DNA from: CAZUCD01 sp964618855 | Lineage (GTDB): Bacteria > Sumerlaeota > Sumerlaeia > SLMS01 > JANRJK01 | DNA: 11,800 nt | Direction of reading: 5' to 3' | NCBI GenBank assembly: GCA_964618855.1 | Contig: CAZUCD010000121.1 | Coordinates: forward strand, 1-11,800 | Shown: positions 1 to 7,849 of the stretch, one piece after another | Position numbering within the stretch: the stretch's first letter is position 1 | Layout of the letters: each line of letters begins with the position of its first letter | The notes under the pieces: generated by a model | Databases searched by the model: none | Told to the model about the DNA's origin: nothing | Seen by the model: the letters and a program-made list of their open reading frames with translations, nothing else | Position numbers and translations under genes: made by a program

Positions 1-117
1 TACGGCGAGCCGACGATCCACGTCCCCGCGACTGAGGCCCGCCCCCCCGGCTTCACCACCGCCGTTCCCCCTTGCCCCACGGGGCGGGTGGTTGATCCTC
101 CCGTGTTTCCATTCTGA
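1..117 (+). CDS. 3' end of an upstream gene, possibly nuoL (partial)
   Basis: Reading frame 1 is open from the window edge to a TGA at 115-117. Its first 20 or so codons almost all end in G or C, as in the confident genes here, while the other forward frames do not show this as consistently. The visible peptide begins YGEPTIHVPATEARPPG and is Pro-rich with no recognisable domain. The place just before nuoM is normally occupied by nuoL, so this may be its tail, but nothing in the residues proves it. G/C third positions fade after about base 75, so the true stop could differ; frame 3 has an earlier TGA at 33-35. The gap to nuoM would be 41 bases. Confidence 0.35.
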   Translation, partial: YGEPTIHVPATEARPPGFTTAVPPCPTGRVVDPPVFPF

Positions 118-158
118 GGAAGACCTTCCCCCGGACCCTCCCAAGACCCCGGAAAGCC

Positions 159-1862
159 ATGCCCTTACTCTCGTTGATCGTCTGGGTGCCCCTCGTGCTG
201 GGCCTCCTCGCGGCGATGTTTGTCCCGCGAAAGGCCATGCGTGGCGCCGCCCTTGTCATCGCTTTGATAGACCTCGTGCTCGTGCTGACGGCGGCGAACC
301 AGTTCGACTGGGCGCTGACCGACGTGGCCGCGAAGGAGGCGGCGCGCACGGTCTCCATCTACGGCGAGGCGATACCGTCCCACTTCCAGTTCCGCGAGTT
401 CGTGCCCTGGCTGGAGCAGTTCCGCATCAGCTACGCGCTCGGCGTGGACCACCTGTCGCTCACGCTGATGGTCCTGACGGGCGTAATCGGGGTGATCGGC
501 GTGCTCTGTTCCTGGACCGCGATCACGGAGCGCGAGGGGACCTACTACCTGTTCCTGCTCATGCTCCAGTCCGGCATCATGGGCACCTTTGCCTCGCTCG
601 ACCTGTTCGTGTTCTACATTTTCTGGGAGCTGATGCTGATCCCGCTCTACTTCCTGATCGGCATCTTTGGCTCCACGAACCGGCACTACGCGACGATGAA
701 GTTCGTGCTCTACACGATGGCGGGTTCGGTGTTGATGCTGCTGGCGCTGATCTGGACGTACTACAACGGCGGGCAGACGTACTCGTACGAGCAGCTCCTG
801 ACGAACACGGACGGCTTCAGGCACGCGATCTGGCCGTTCCTGGCGCTGTTCTTCGCGTTTGCGATCAAGGTGCCGCTGTTCCCGTTCCATACCTGGCTGC
901 CCGATGCGCACACGGAGGCGCCGACGGCGGGCTCGGTCGTGCTGGCGGCCGTGCTGCTGAAGACGGGCGTCTACGGCATGCTGCGGTTCTGCATCCCGCT
1001 CTTCCCGACCGCGTCGGTGGCGTTCGCCCCGGTCGTGACGTACCTATCGATCGCGGCGATCGTCTACGGCGCCATGACGGCGATGGTTCAGACGGACATG
1101 AAGCGCCTTGTGGCGTACTCGTCGGTCTCGCACATGGGCTTCATCACGCTGGGCATCTTCGGCTTCAACATGCCGGGAATGTCGGGCGCGATCCTCCAGA
1201 TGTTCAACCACGGGATTTCGACCGGCGGGCTGTTCCTCGCCGTCGGGATGATCTACGAGCGGCGCCACACGCGCGAGATGGCGAAGCTGGGCGGCCTCGC
1301 CCACACGCTGCCGATCTACGCCGCGCTGACGATGGTCATGGTGCTCAGCAGCGTCGGCCTGCCGGGGCTGAACGGCTTCCTCGGCGAGTTCAACGTGCTG
1401 CTCGGCTCGATGAACAACATCCCGATGCGAATCCTCGCGCACGAAAATGGAACGTTCATGCAGGCGCTCGGCCAGCAGGACTACACGTGGTTCGTCGCCG
1501 CCGTCGCGGCCACGGGCGTCATCTTCGGCGCCGTGTACCTGCTCATCATGTACCAGAAGGTGTTCTTCGGAAAGCCGGCGGAGTCGGCCGGCCATGGCCA
1601 CGACGACCACGGCCATGCGGAGGAGAAGGACCTCTCCGTGCGCGAATGGGGGCAGCTCGCGTTCCTCTCCGTCGTGGCGCTGCTGATCGGCCTCTACCCG
1701 GCCCCCATCCTCCGGGAGCTGAACAAGTCCAGCGAGATGACGATCCGCCACGCGGAGCCCGCCCTGCGCGCGGCCGCCGCACAGCGCGGGCTCGAACTCG
1801 ACGCCATGCGCTCGCCAAAGGCGGCGCCGGAAGCGAAAAAGGTCGCCAGCGCGGGCCCCTGA
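159..1862 (+). CDS. nuoM: NADH-quinone oxidoreductase subunit M (complex I proton-pumping membrane subunit)
   Basis: This is one of the three antiporter-like, proton-translocating subunits of the respiratory complex I membrane arm. The 567 residues are almost wholly hydrophobic helices. Visible family landmarks are the FWELMLIPLYFLIG segment with Glu157 (equivalent of the essential E. coli NuoM Glu144), Lys237 in the broken helix KVPLFPFHTWLPDAHTEAP, Lys268 in LLKTGVYG, and the KRLVAYSSVSHMGF and GLPGLNGFLGEF stretches. The length is somewhat above the usual 500-510. The excess lies in a polar N-terminal loop (about 50-90), a His-rich loop (His479, 481, 484, 486) before the last helix, and a charged Ala-rich tail of about 50 residues. 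The ATG at 159 has a weak GGAAAG upstream and the protein starts like known NuoM. A nuoN gene would be expected next but a convergent gene follows instead. Confidence 0.96.
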   Translation: MPLLSLIVWVPLVLGLLAAMFVPRKAMRGAALVIALIDLVLVLTAANQFDWALTDVAAKEAARTVSIYGEAIPSHFQFREFVPWLEQFRISYALGVDHLSLTLMVLTGVIGVIGVLCSWTAITEREGTYYLFLLMLQSGIMGTFASLDLFVFYIFWELMLIPLYFLIGIFGSTNRHYATMKFVLYTMAGSVLMLLALIWTYYNGGQTYSYEQLLTNTDGFRHAIWPFLALFFAFAIKVPLFPFHTWLPDAHTEAPTAGSVVLAAVLLKTGVYGMLRFCIPLFPTASVAFAPVVTYLSIAAIVYGAMTAMVQTDMKRLVAYSSVSHMGFITLGIFGFNMPGMSGAILQMFNHGISTGGLFLAVGMIYERRHTREMAKLGGLAHTLPIYAALTMVMVLSSVGLPGLNGFLGEFNVLLGSMNNIPMRILAHENGTFMQALGQQDYTWFVAAVAATGVIFGAVYLLIMYQKVFFGKPAESAGHGHDDHGHAEEKDLSVREWGQLAFLSVVALLIGLYPAPILRELNKSSEMTIRHAEPALRAAAAQRGLELDAMRSPKAAPEAKKVASAGP

Positions 1863-2010
1863 TCCGCCCCATTGAACTTCAGATGAGAGCCTGACGGCCC
1901 GATTTCTGGCAGGCTTTCCTGTGATCCTTGTGTTCTTTGTGGCCATGACGGTGTCAGGCAGAAGCGTGAAGGTCACTGGGGCGCTTTGCGAGAACTCGTG
2001 GCCGTGCGTT

Positions 2011-2031
2011 GCAGGCGCGAGACGCACCTGC
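2011..2031. repeat. hairpin 1 of an intergenic hairpin pair
   Basis: The arms GCAGGCGCG and CGCACCTGC pair over nine positions with one C-A mismatch around a three-base AGA loop. It sits 10 bases from the second hairpin and has the same tight-loop design, with GAGACG across the loop here and GGGACG there. It could be part of a REP-like intergenic repeat unit or help end transcription of the converging genes. Confidence 0.55.
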
Positions 2032-2041
2032 GACCCTTCCA

Positions 2042-2060
2042 CATGGCCGGGACGGCCATG
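2042..2060. repeat. hairpin 2: perfect 8-bp stem, 3-base loop
   Basis: CATGGCCG and CGGCCATG are perfect inverted arms around GGA. The hairpin lies 17 bases past the stop codon of the - strand lipoprotein gene, where a terminator would be expected, but no T-run follows on either strand. The neighbouring hairpin and the GCTACC that follows suggest a dispersed intergenic repeat family. That is inference, as only one copy is in this window. Confidence 0.6.
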
Positions 2061-2077
2061 CTACCCTCGAAAATGAC

Positions 2078-4561
2078 CTAGGGCGCCGTGTCGGCGGGGT
2101 TGTACCTCCAGGCGTTGTCGAAGAACCCGGCTGCGAGTATCCCGGGCAGGCCCTGGCGCAGCATGGACGCGTCCACCACCAGGAAGTCCGGGAAACCGGA
2201 GCCTGAGCCGAAGTAGTACAGGCGCGAGGAGAGGCGCATGCCCGTCAGGCCCGTGCCGGAGACTGCGCCGACCAGGCCGCCGTTGCCCCCGCGAACGAAC
2301 AGGCACGCGAGGTCGTCGCCGTGCATGGGCGCGCGGCCGGGGATCTCCACGGAGGTGCGCGTGACGCGCGGCGCGCCGTCGTCGAAGACGCGGTCCCACA
2401 GCCTGTGGGTTTCCGAGTTTCCGTAGAGCACGAGGTTGCGTTCGCGCCAATCGCGCGGGAGCCGCGTGTCCGCGACCACCTCGAAGGACGCGTTGCCGAT
2501 CACCCAGAACGCCTCCGCGTCGAGCCTGGCGCGGGCGTAGTTGGCGGCGTCCTCCTCGGCCGTGCCCGCGGTGCCATGGACGAGCAGGACGCGGCGGGAG
2601 AAGAGCTGCTTGAAGGGGCCCTGCGCGTCGGGGCGCTTGGCACCCTGCGGGAGTGCGGCGACGCGCGTCCAGGCGCCCCCGCGCCGCATGAACGTCGCCC
2701 CCTGGTCGGATCGTGGCACGCGGATGGGCGCACCTCCGTCGATCACGACCGCCACCTCTCGGGCATTCGGGTCGATGGCGTCGAAGGCGAGCCGAAGCGC
2801 GTCGATGTTCGTCGTCTGCGCACTGATCGTGTCGCGCGCGGGACCGACCTCCGCCACGAGCCGCGACAGCCTCAGCGGCTGCGATTGCTGGAGCACGGTC
2901 GCCCACGTGTGCGTCGCGGAGGCATGGGGTGAGAACGTGCGGAAGTCGATGCGCATCCTCTCCGACGGGGCGGGCAGGGAGGCCCCGCGGAACATGTCGA
3001 AGATCGGGCCCCAATCGACGCAGTCCGCACCCGAGTCCTTCCTGATATCCCACCAGTGCCCGACGCCGGGCTGCTCGTGGTAGCCGAAGGGAATGCCGAG
3101 CCCGGTCAGGATGCGCGCGGCCTCCCGCGCCTCCGTGGGGGGCACATTGTCGTCCGCGTCGCCGTGCAGGATGTAGAGGGCCATGCCGCGCAGGTTCGGA
3201 AAGAGCGAGGCGGTGTCGCTCGGGGAGCCTGCGCGCTGGAGCATCGCGCCGGCGCCCTCCTGCCTCGGGGGAGGCGCCGAGCCGTACGTCGCGAAGCTGA
3301 TCCACCCGGCGCTCGGGGCTGCGCCGGCGAAACTGCCGGGAAACTGGGAGGCGAGCTGCCACGTCCCATGCCCGCCCATGCTGTGTCCCGTGACCCAGGT
3401 GCGCAGCGGATCCGTGGCCAGGCGTCCGCGCGCCACCTCGAGCGCCTCCATGGCGTCGAGGCGACCCCAGTCCTCCCAGTCGAAGCCGAATGGCCTCCGG
3501 TTGTTCGGCGCGACGATGTGGCACCAGTCCTTCGGGGAGTAGGATCCCGCCTGACCGAGCCCCTCCACGGCCGCGCCATGCAGCGAGAGCACGAGGCCCT
3601 GCCCAGGGTCGGGCGACGATGATGGCAGGACCGCGTAGTACTGCGTGCTCGCGTCGATCTCGCTCGTGTAGGTGTCGCGGTAGAGCTGGCTCGTGCGGCG
3701 CACGGCGATGGGGATGTCCCGCGTGTGGGCGGGAACGCGCGATCCGGCGCGTCGGAGCTCCAGGTGGAGCGTGCGCGTGGTTTCACTCTCGAGGGGCGCC
3801 GGCGCCGCCACGCGGAACGGGACCTTGCGCGTCTCGAGCGGCCCGATGTCCGGGAGCCTCGTCACGATCGTTTCATGGCCGTCGAACCGCGCGGCGATCG
3901 ACGCCCCGTGGATCGGCGCCGTGGTCGCGTTGACGACGACGGCCGCCGCGGGCCGGTCGAGCGCCACGCCCACGCGCGGCATCGGCAGCAGCTCGTCCCG
4001 GTCGGAAATGAACATGGGGGCCGGCGGGTCCGTCAGGCGCGGGGCAATGCCCGGGCGCGCCCCGGTGAACACAAAGGTGTTCGTGCCCTCGGCCAATTCA
4101 ACCGGCAGCCTCACCAGCCCGTGCCCGTAGTGGTCCCCCATGCGCGCCACGCCGTTGACGTGCACCGTGCGGTGGGCGCCCGCCTCGAGCAGGAGCACGC
4201 GGCGCTCGCCCGACTTCAGCCGCGCCTGGAGCGAGAACGACCACGGCCCCTCCGGCTCGAACGAACCGTCCGCGTCCGCCGCGATGGTGCGCCACCGCTC
4301 GGTCTTGCCGGCGACCGTGCGAACCTCCTCGCCTTCCTCGAACTGGTGGGAAGGATCGGCGACGAGCTGCGCGGCCACGGGGTCGATCACAAGCGCCGAG
4401 CGCCCCCCCATGCCGACGGGCGGCAGCCACAGCGCCTCGGAGAACAGCCTGACGGGGGGTTCGGCAAGCTGGGGGCTGGGCGGCGGTGCCGCCGGCCGCG
4501 TCGCGGCGCAGCCCATCATGGTGGCCGCGGCAATCACCGCGAGCGCCGAAGGTGCTTTCAA
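2078..4561 (-). CDS. lipoprotein alpha/beta hydrolase, prolyl-oligopeptidase/esterase type
   Basis: This is a predicted envelope lipoprotein of 827 residues that hydrolyses an ester or peptide bond; the substrate is unknown. The start is TTG at 4561, chosen because GAGGGA lies 6 bases upstream and because the resulting N-terminus, MKAPSALAVIAAATMMGC, is a complete lipoprotein signal with the lipidated Cys at 18. A GTG at 4615 would put an unlikely polar stretch before it. About 90-170 resembles a beta-sandwich carbohydrate-binding-like region, and about 205-275 an Ig/CARDB-like segment. The hydrolase core, about 305-510, has GHSMGG (Ser394), HGDADDNVP (Asp470/471) and GVGHWWD (His502), a full catalytic triad. 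Residues after about 530 form an extension I cannot assign, holding VLLVHGTAGT and LYYFGSGSGFPDF. The gene is the last of the molybdoenzyme operon, 29 bases after the small Cys-rich gene, so it is probably co-transcribed. Confidence 0.85.
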   Translation of the reverse strand: MKAPSALAVIAAATMMGCAATRPAAPPPSPQLAEPPVRLFSEALWLPPVGMGGRSALVIDPVAAQLVADPSHQFEEGEEVRTVAGKTERWRTIAADADGSFEPEGPWSFSLQARLKSGERRVLLLEAGAHRTVHVNGVARMGDHYGHGLVRLPVELAEGTNTFVFTGARPGIAPRLTDPPAPMFISDRDELLPMPRVGVALDRPAAAVVVNATTAPIHGASIAARFDGHETIVTRLPDIGPLETRKVPFRVAAPAPLESETTRTLHLELRRAGSRVPAHTRDIPIAVRRTSQLYRDTYTSEIDASTQYYAVLPSSSPDPGQGLVLSLHGAAVEGLGQAGSYSPKDWCHIVAPNNRRPFGFDWEDWGRLDAMEALEVARGRLATDPLRTWVTGHSMGGHGTWQLASQFPGSFAGAAPSAGWISFATYGSAPPPRQEGAGAMLQRAGSPSDTASLFPNLRGMALYILHGDADDNVPPTEAREAARILTGLGIPFGYHEQPGVGHWWDIRKDSGADCVDWGPIFDMFRGASLPAPSERMRIDFRTFSPHASATHTWATVLQQSQPLRLSRLVAEVGPARDTISAQTTNIDALRLAFDAIDPNAREVAVVIDGGAPIRVPRSDQGATFMRRGGAWTRVAALPQGAKRPDAQGPFKQLFSRRVLLVHGTAGTAEEDAANYARARLDAEAFWVIGNASFEVVADTRLPRDWRERNLVLYGNSETHRLWDRVFDDGAPRVTRTSVEIPGRAPMHGDDLACLFVRGGNGGLVGAVSGTGLTGMRLSSRLYYFGSGSGFPDFLVVDASMLRQGLPGILAAGFFDNAWRYNPADTAP

Positions 4562-4567
4562 TCTCGT

Positions 4568-4573
4568 TCCCTC
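4568..4573 (-). promoter_or_regulatory. ribosome binding site deciding the TTG start of the lipoprotein hydrolase
   Basis: GAGGGA on the - strand, 6 bases before the TTG at 4561. No comparable site precedes the alternative GTG at 4615, so the TTG is preferred. Confidence 0.65.
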
Positions 4574-4590
4574 ACGCGTGGTGGCGGGTT

Positions 4591-4818
4591 TCAGGATTCG
4601 TCCCGCGTGAAGCACGCCCTGCCGGCCTGGCAGAGCCCATGGGAGGTGACCCTGCCGTCGGGCCCGGTGTCCTCATTCGTCACTTGGCACCAATAAGTTA
4701 TCGAGTCGCTGGCGTGGAGGAGGCCCGGCCGCTCGTCCGAGCGGCAGAACATCGTCTTCGAGCGCAGGCGCACGCAGCAGGGCGTTGGCGGGACGAGCCG
4801 TCCGTCGCGGGGTGGCAT
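4591..4818 (-). CDS. small Cys-rich protein of unknown function, coupled to the FAD subunit gene
   Basis: The 75-residue frame starts with an ATG whose A is the last base of the FAD-subunit stop codon (TGATG), so translation could pass directly from one to the other. A G-run lies about 10 bases upstream as a possible ribosome binding site. Most codons end in G or C, as in its neighbours, apart from a short ATA-ACT-TAT patch. Six Cys are present (14, 15, 25, 44, 63, 69), with a TYWCQVTNEDTGPDGRV segment and GLCQAGRACF near the end. There is no clear signal peptide or membrane helix. I do not recognise the family. Its place between the oxidoreductase and the lipoprotein suggests a metal- or cluster-binding accessory role or a disulfide-stabilised peptide; both are guesses. 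It could also be spurious. Confidence 0.5.
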   Translation of the reverse strand: MPPRDGRLVPPTPCCVRLRSKTMFCRSDERPGLLHASDSITYWCQVTNEDTGPDGRVTSHGLCQAGRACFTRDES

Positions 4819-5783
4819 CAGCCGGGGTCCCCCCCGCATGCGGCCAGGACGGCGCGGCGCACCGCGGCCCGCAGCAGGTCGACACGCCACGCATTGCCGG
4901 ACATGGGCGTGGCCTCGGCGAGGGCCGCCGCCGCGGCCTCCCGCGCCTGCGCGTCCGTGGGCTCGGACTTCCCCGCGAGCACCTTCTCCGCCGCAGTCGA
5001 GCGCCACGGCACGGGGGCCGCTGCGCCGAGCACGACGCGCCAGTCCGTCCCGCGCCTCACCGCCGCGCACGCCGCAAGCGGCCAGTCGAAGGAGTCGCGC
5101 TGCTTGATGTCCGCCCATGCGCCCGCGCCGCCACCCTTCGGGAAGCGCACCTCCGTGATAAGCTCGTCCGCCGCCAGGACGTTCTCGCCATCAAGCCGCT
5201 TCGATGGCGGGACGAAGAAGTCCGCGGCCGGGATTGTCCGCGCCGTCCCATCGGGCTTCGCGGCGACGATGCTCCCGCCGAGCGCCAGCAGGGGCACCGC
5301 TGCGTTCGATGGGTGCACGATGTGGCATGGCCCGCCACCCATCACCGCGTGGAATTCGTTCTCCCCCTCGACCGCGTAGCACGTGCTTCCGCCCTTCTTG
5401 AGGCAGGGGAACTCCGCGAGGCGGAAGTACCAGCACCTGGGGCGCTGGCAGAGGTTGCCGCCGATGGTGGCGACGGCGCGGAGCTGCGGGGATGCGGCGG
5501 AGCCGCACGCCAGCGCGAGCGCGGGCCCCTCGCGCCGGACGACGTCGCTCGCCGCGATCTCGCGCAGCGTCGAAAGCGCGCCGAGGACGACATCGTTCCC
5601 CTCCTCCCGGATGCCGTGCAGTTCCCGCGCGCGCAGGATGGAGACGAACTTCGCGCGCTCCTCGGTCCGCTCCTTGAGGCGATCCACGACGTCGACGCCC
5701 CCCGCGCGCGGGGCGTAGCCCTTGCCAAGCGCGGCGAGCGCCGCTGTCCTGCTGTCGGCTATCGCAAGCTCGAACGGCTTCAT
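4818..5783 (-). CDS. FAD-binding subunit of a PaoABC-like molybdenum hydroxylase, with extra Cys cluster
   Basis: This 321-residue subunit of the xanthine-dehydrogenase family carries FAD and passes electrons from the Fe-S subunit to an acceptor. Landmarks are an N-terminal AGGVDVVDRLKE segment, the FAD-contacting ATIGGN (105-110), and HPSNAAVPLLALG (157-169). Straight after GGN comes a Cys-rich insert: LCQRPRCWYFR, then FPC, and a Cys at 135 (Cys112, 117, 127, 135; also Cys153). E. coli PaoB (YagS) has the same kind of insert at this place, where it holds a [4Fe-4S] cluster, so the protein most likely does too. The ATG at 5783 overlaps the stop of the molybdenum subunit (ATGA) and has an excellent AAGGAGG 7 bases upstream. 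There is no export signal, so it is expected to be carried across the membrane by the Tat-tagged small subunit. Confidence 0.9.
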   Translation of the reverse strand: MKPFELAIADSRTAALAALGKGYAPRAGGVDVVDRLKERTEERAKFVSILRARELHGIREEGNDVVLGALSTLREIAASDVVRREGPALALACGSAASPQLRAVATIGGNLCQRPRCWYFRLAEFPCLKKGGSTCYAVEGENEFHAVMGGGPCHIVHPSNAAVPLLALGGSIVAAKPDGTARTIPAADFFVPPSKRLDGENVLAADELITEVRFPKGGGAGAWADIKQRDSFDWPLAACAAVRRGTDWRVVLGAAAPVPWRSTAAEKVLAGKSEPTDAQAREAAAAALAEATPMSGNAWRVDLLRAAVRRAVLAACGGDPG

Positions 5784-7849
5784 GCGCGGCCCTCCTTCGC
5801 GGCAAGTGCGCGCAGCACGCGCGCGGGGGTGATCGGAAGTTCCCGCACGCGCACGCCCAGGGCGTTCGCCACGGCGTTCGCGATCGCGCCGGCCGTCGGG
5901 ATCGTCACGGGCTCGCCCAGCGAGCGCGCCCCCGTGTCCTCGGGCCCGGCGTCGATGACCGGGATGATCTCCGGCACCTCGCGTGAGCCGACGATCTTGT
6001 ACGCCTCGAGGTTCGGGTTCACCATGCCGCCCGTCACGCGGTCCAGCCGCCGGTCCTCGAACAGCGCGAAGCTTATCCCCTGGATCACGCCACCGCAGAT
6101 CTGGTTCTCGCAGGTGAGCCTGTTCACCGGCCGGCCGCAGCAGTGGATCGCCACGACCTTCACCACGCGAACGATCCCGGTCTCCGTGTCCACGGCCACC
6201 TCGACGAACTGCACGCCGTCGGAGGAGCCCTTGCCGAGGAGGTCCTGCTTGATCGAGCCGAGGTGCGTGGACTTCTGCGCGGTCATGAGGCCGCAGGCCT
6301 TTTCCCACGTCATCGTGCGGGTGCCGCCGGACTCCGAGACGATTCCGTCCGCGATCGCGACCTTGGTGGAGTCGATCCCCCACTCGACGGCGGCGAGTCC
6401 GGCGATCGTGTCGCGTGCCTGCCTCGCCGCATCCATGACCGCGGGGACGACGGACCTCGTCACCATGGAGCCACCGCTCCCGGGGCCCTGCGGGAAGTCG
6501 CTGTCCCCGACGCGTGCGGTGATGGTTTCGCGCGGAATGCCGAGCACCTCCGCCGCGGTGTCCGCCACGACCGTGAATGTCCCCGTGCCGATGTCCTGGA
6601 CGCCGGACCTGACCTCGACCTTGCCGTTGCGGAAGACGTCGATCTCGGCGCCGCACTGCGTGGGCCAAAGGGGCCACTCCGCGCCGCCGCAGCCGAAGCC
6701 GTGCTTCACGCGCCCGGGCCAGGTGCCGTCCCCCTTCCTGCGGTCCCAGCCGATCAGCGTCCTCCCCTGCTCGAGTTGCTTTCTGCGGCGCTGGCTGCGC
6801 TCGTTGACCAGGCGGAACTCGACCGGGTCCATCGCAAGCGCCGCGGCCAGCTCGTCCATCATGCTCTCGACGGCGAAGACGCCCTGCGGCCAGCCCGGTG
6901 CGCGGAAGGCGCGCGGCCGGCCCGCCGTAAGCGTCAGCTCCTCCCCCGTCTCCACAACCTTGCCGAAGTCGTACAGCGCGGGGTTCGTGGCCTCGCCGCC
7001 TCCCTTCTCGTGCCCGACGATCCCGGCGATGTGGATGCGCCCGCCGAGGATCCTCCCCGCCTTGCTCGCGGCGATCTTCATGTACTGGATCGAGCCCGGC
7101 CGGTTCCCCGCGTCGAGGTGCTCCTCCTTTCGGGTGAGCATCACGCGGCACGGGCGCCCGTGCTTCTTCGACATGCGGGCGGCGAGCGTGCCCTCGGCGT
7201 CCGGGCCGAACTTCGCCCCGAACCCGCCCCCCACGAACTCGTTGTGCACGTGGATCTTCGACGCATCCATGCCGAGCGGCCCGGCGAGGCCGTCCTGGTA
7301 GGTGAACGTCGCCTGGGTGCTCCCCCACGCCTCGGCGGAATCCTTCCCGGCGGCCACGACGCCGCCGTGCGTCTCGAGCGCGCTGTGCGTCTGCACCTGC
7401 GTGCGGTAGGTCGCCTCGACCACGGCGGCGGCCTCCCCGAACATCGCATCCAGGGATGCCTGCTCCGACGCGGAGACGGCGGCCGGCCCCTTCCACTCGC
7501 GGTCGGGTTCCGTGCGCGCCAGGCCGGCGCGAAACCTGGGCTTCAGCGCCGCGAGCGCATCCTCGACGGCCTCGCGTGTTTCGGCGACGACGTAACCCAT
7601 GCGTGCGCCGCAGTACGCTGCGGCCTTCGGCACCGTGACGCTCACCTCGACGACGCCCTTAACCTTCTTCGCGGCCTCGACGTCGGCCTCGACGAGTTCC
7701 CCCGCGCCAAGCGGGAATCTCAGGAATCCCGCGTGGAGCATGTTCTCGAGTTGCACGTCCGCGGTGTACTTTGCGGCGCCGGTGACCTTCGCGCGCACAT
7801 CGACGCGCGGCTTGTCGTTCTCCCACGTGACGCGGTTGTCGGGGCTCAC
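5780..7849 (-). CDS. molybdopterin-binding catalytic subunit of a PaoABC-like aldehyde/xanthine dehydrogenase-family enzyme
   Basis: This 689-residue catalytic subunit hydroxylates or oxidises its substrate at a molybdenum cofactor using water; an aldehyde or N-heterocycle is likely but not settled by sequence. Motifs in order are TGAAKYTADV (23-32), the cofactor loop VGGGFGAKFG (206-215), RAFRAPGWPQGVFAVESMMDELA (middle part about 313-335), VQDIGTGT (417-424), GPGSGGSMVT (455-464) and LGEP with the expected catalytic base Glu646. The loop before that Glu reads ARSLGEPV instead of the common KGVGEPP. It has no signal peptide. GTG at 7849 was chosen because it overlaps the small-subunit stop as GTGA and has AAGGGGGG just upstream. 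The length is close to E. coli PaoC (732), with a short N-terminus. It lies second in the operon, whereas in E. coli paoABC the FAD gene is second. Confidence 0.93.
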   Translation of the reverse strand: MSPDNRVTWENDKPRVDVRAKVTGAAKYTADVQLENMLHAGFLRFPLGAGELVEADVEAAKKVKGVVEVSVTVPKAAAYCGARMGYVVAETREAVEDALAALKPRFRAGLARTEPDREWKGPAAVSASEQASLDAMFGEAAAVVEATYRTQVQTHSALETHGGVVAAGKDSAEAWGSTQATFTYQDGLAGPLGMDASKIHVHNEFVGGGFGAKFGPDAEGTLAARMSKKHGRPCRVMLTRKEEHLDAGNRPGSIQYMKIAASKAGRILGGRIHIAGIVGHEKGGGEATNPALYDFGKVVETGEELTLTAGRPRAFRAPGWPQGVFAVESMMDELAAALAMDPVEFRLVNERSQRRRKQLEQGRTLIGWDRRKGDGTWPGRVKHGFGCGGAEWPLWPTQCGAEIDVFRNGKVEVRSGVQDIGTGTFTVVADTAAEVLGIPRETITARVGDSDFPQGPGSGGSMVTRSVVPAVMDAARQARDTIAGLAAVEWGIDSTKVAIADGIVSESGGTRTMTWEKACGLMTAQKSTHLGSIKQDLLGKGSSDGVQFVEVAVDTETGIVRVVKVVAIHCCGRPVNRLTCENQICGGVIQGISFALFEDRRLDRVTGGMVNPNLEAYKIVGSREVPEIIPVIDAGPEDTGARSLGEPVTIPTAGAIANAVANALGVRVRELPITPARVLRALAAKEGRA
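5791..5797 (-). promoter_or_regulatory. strong ribosome binding site of the FAD subunit gene
   Basis: AAGGAGG on the - strand, 7 bases before the ATG at 5783 and inside the 3' end of the preceding gene. It fixes the start and supports translational coupling. Confidence 0.8.

Larger units (their letters stand above)
1863..2077. other. convergent intergenic gap with hairpins and a low-complexity motif
   Basis: This gap separates the stop codons of nuoM (+) and the lipoprotein hydrolase (-). It holds no supportable gene. It contains a TTGTGTTCTTTGTGG motif around 1927-1941 and two stem-loops at 2011-2031 and 2042-2060, listed separately. No hairpin followed by a T-run, which would mark a clear factor-independent terminator for either gene, was found. 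Confidence 0.7.

Noticed and set aside
74..85. GCCCC-AC-GGGGC inverted repeat before nuoM
   Set aside because: Two-base loop and common in GC-rich DNA; no supporting context.
92..1894. Long + strand open frame overlapping nuoM
   Set aside because: It is a frame shadow of nuoM in GC-rich DNA; its translation is Arg/Pro/His-rich with no domain.
1888..1915. Hairpin AGCCTG...CAGGCT as a nuoM terminator
   Set aside because: Six-base stem, 16-base loop and no T-run; too weak to call.
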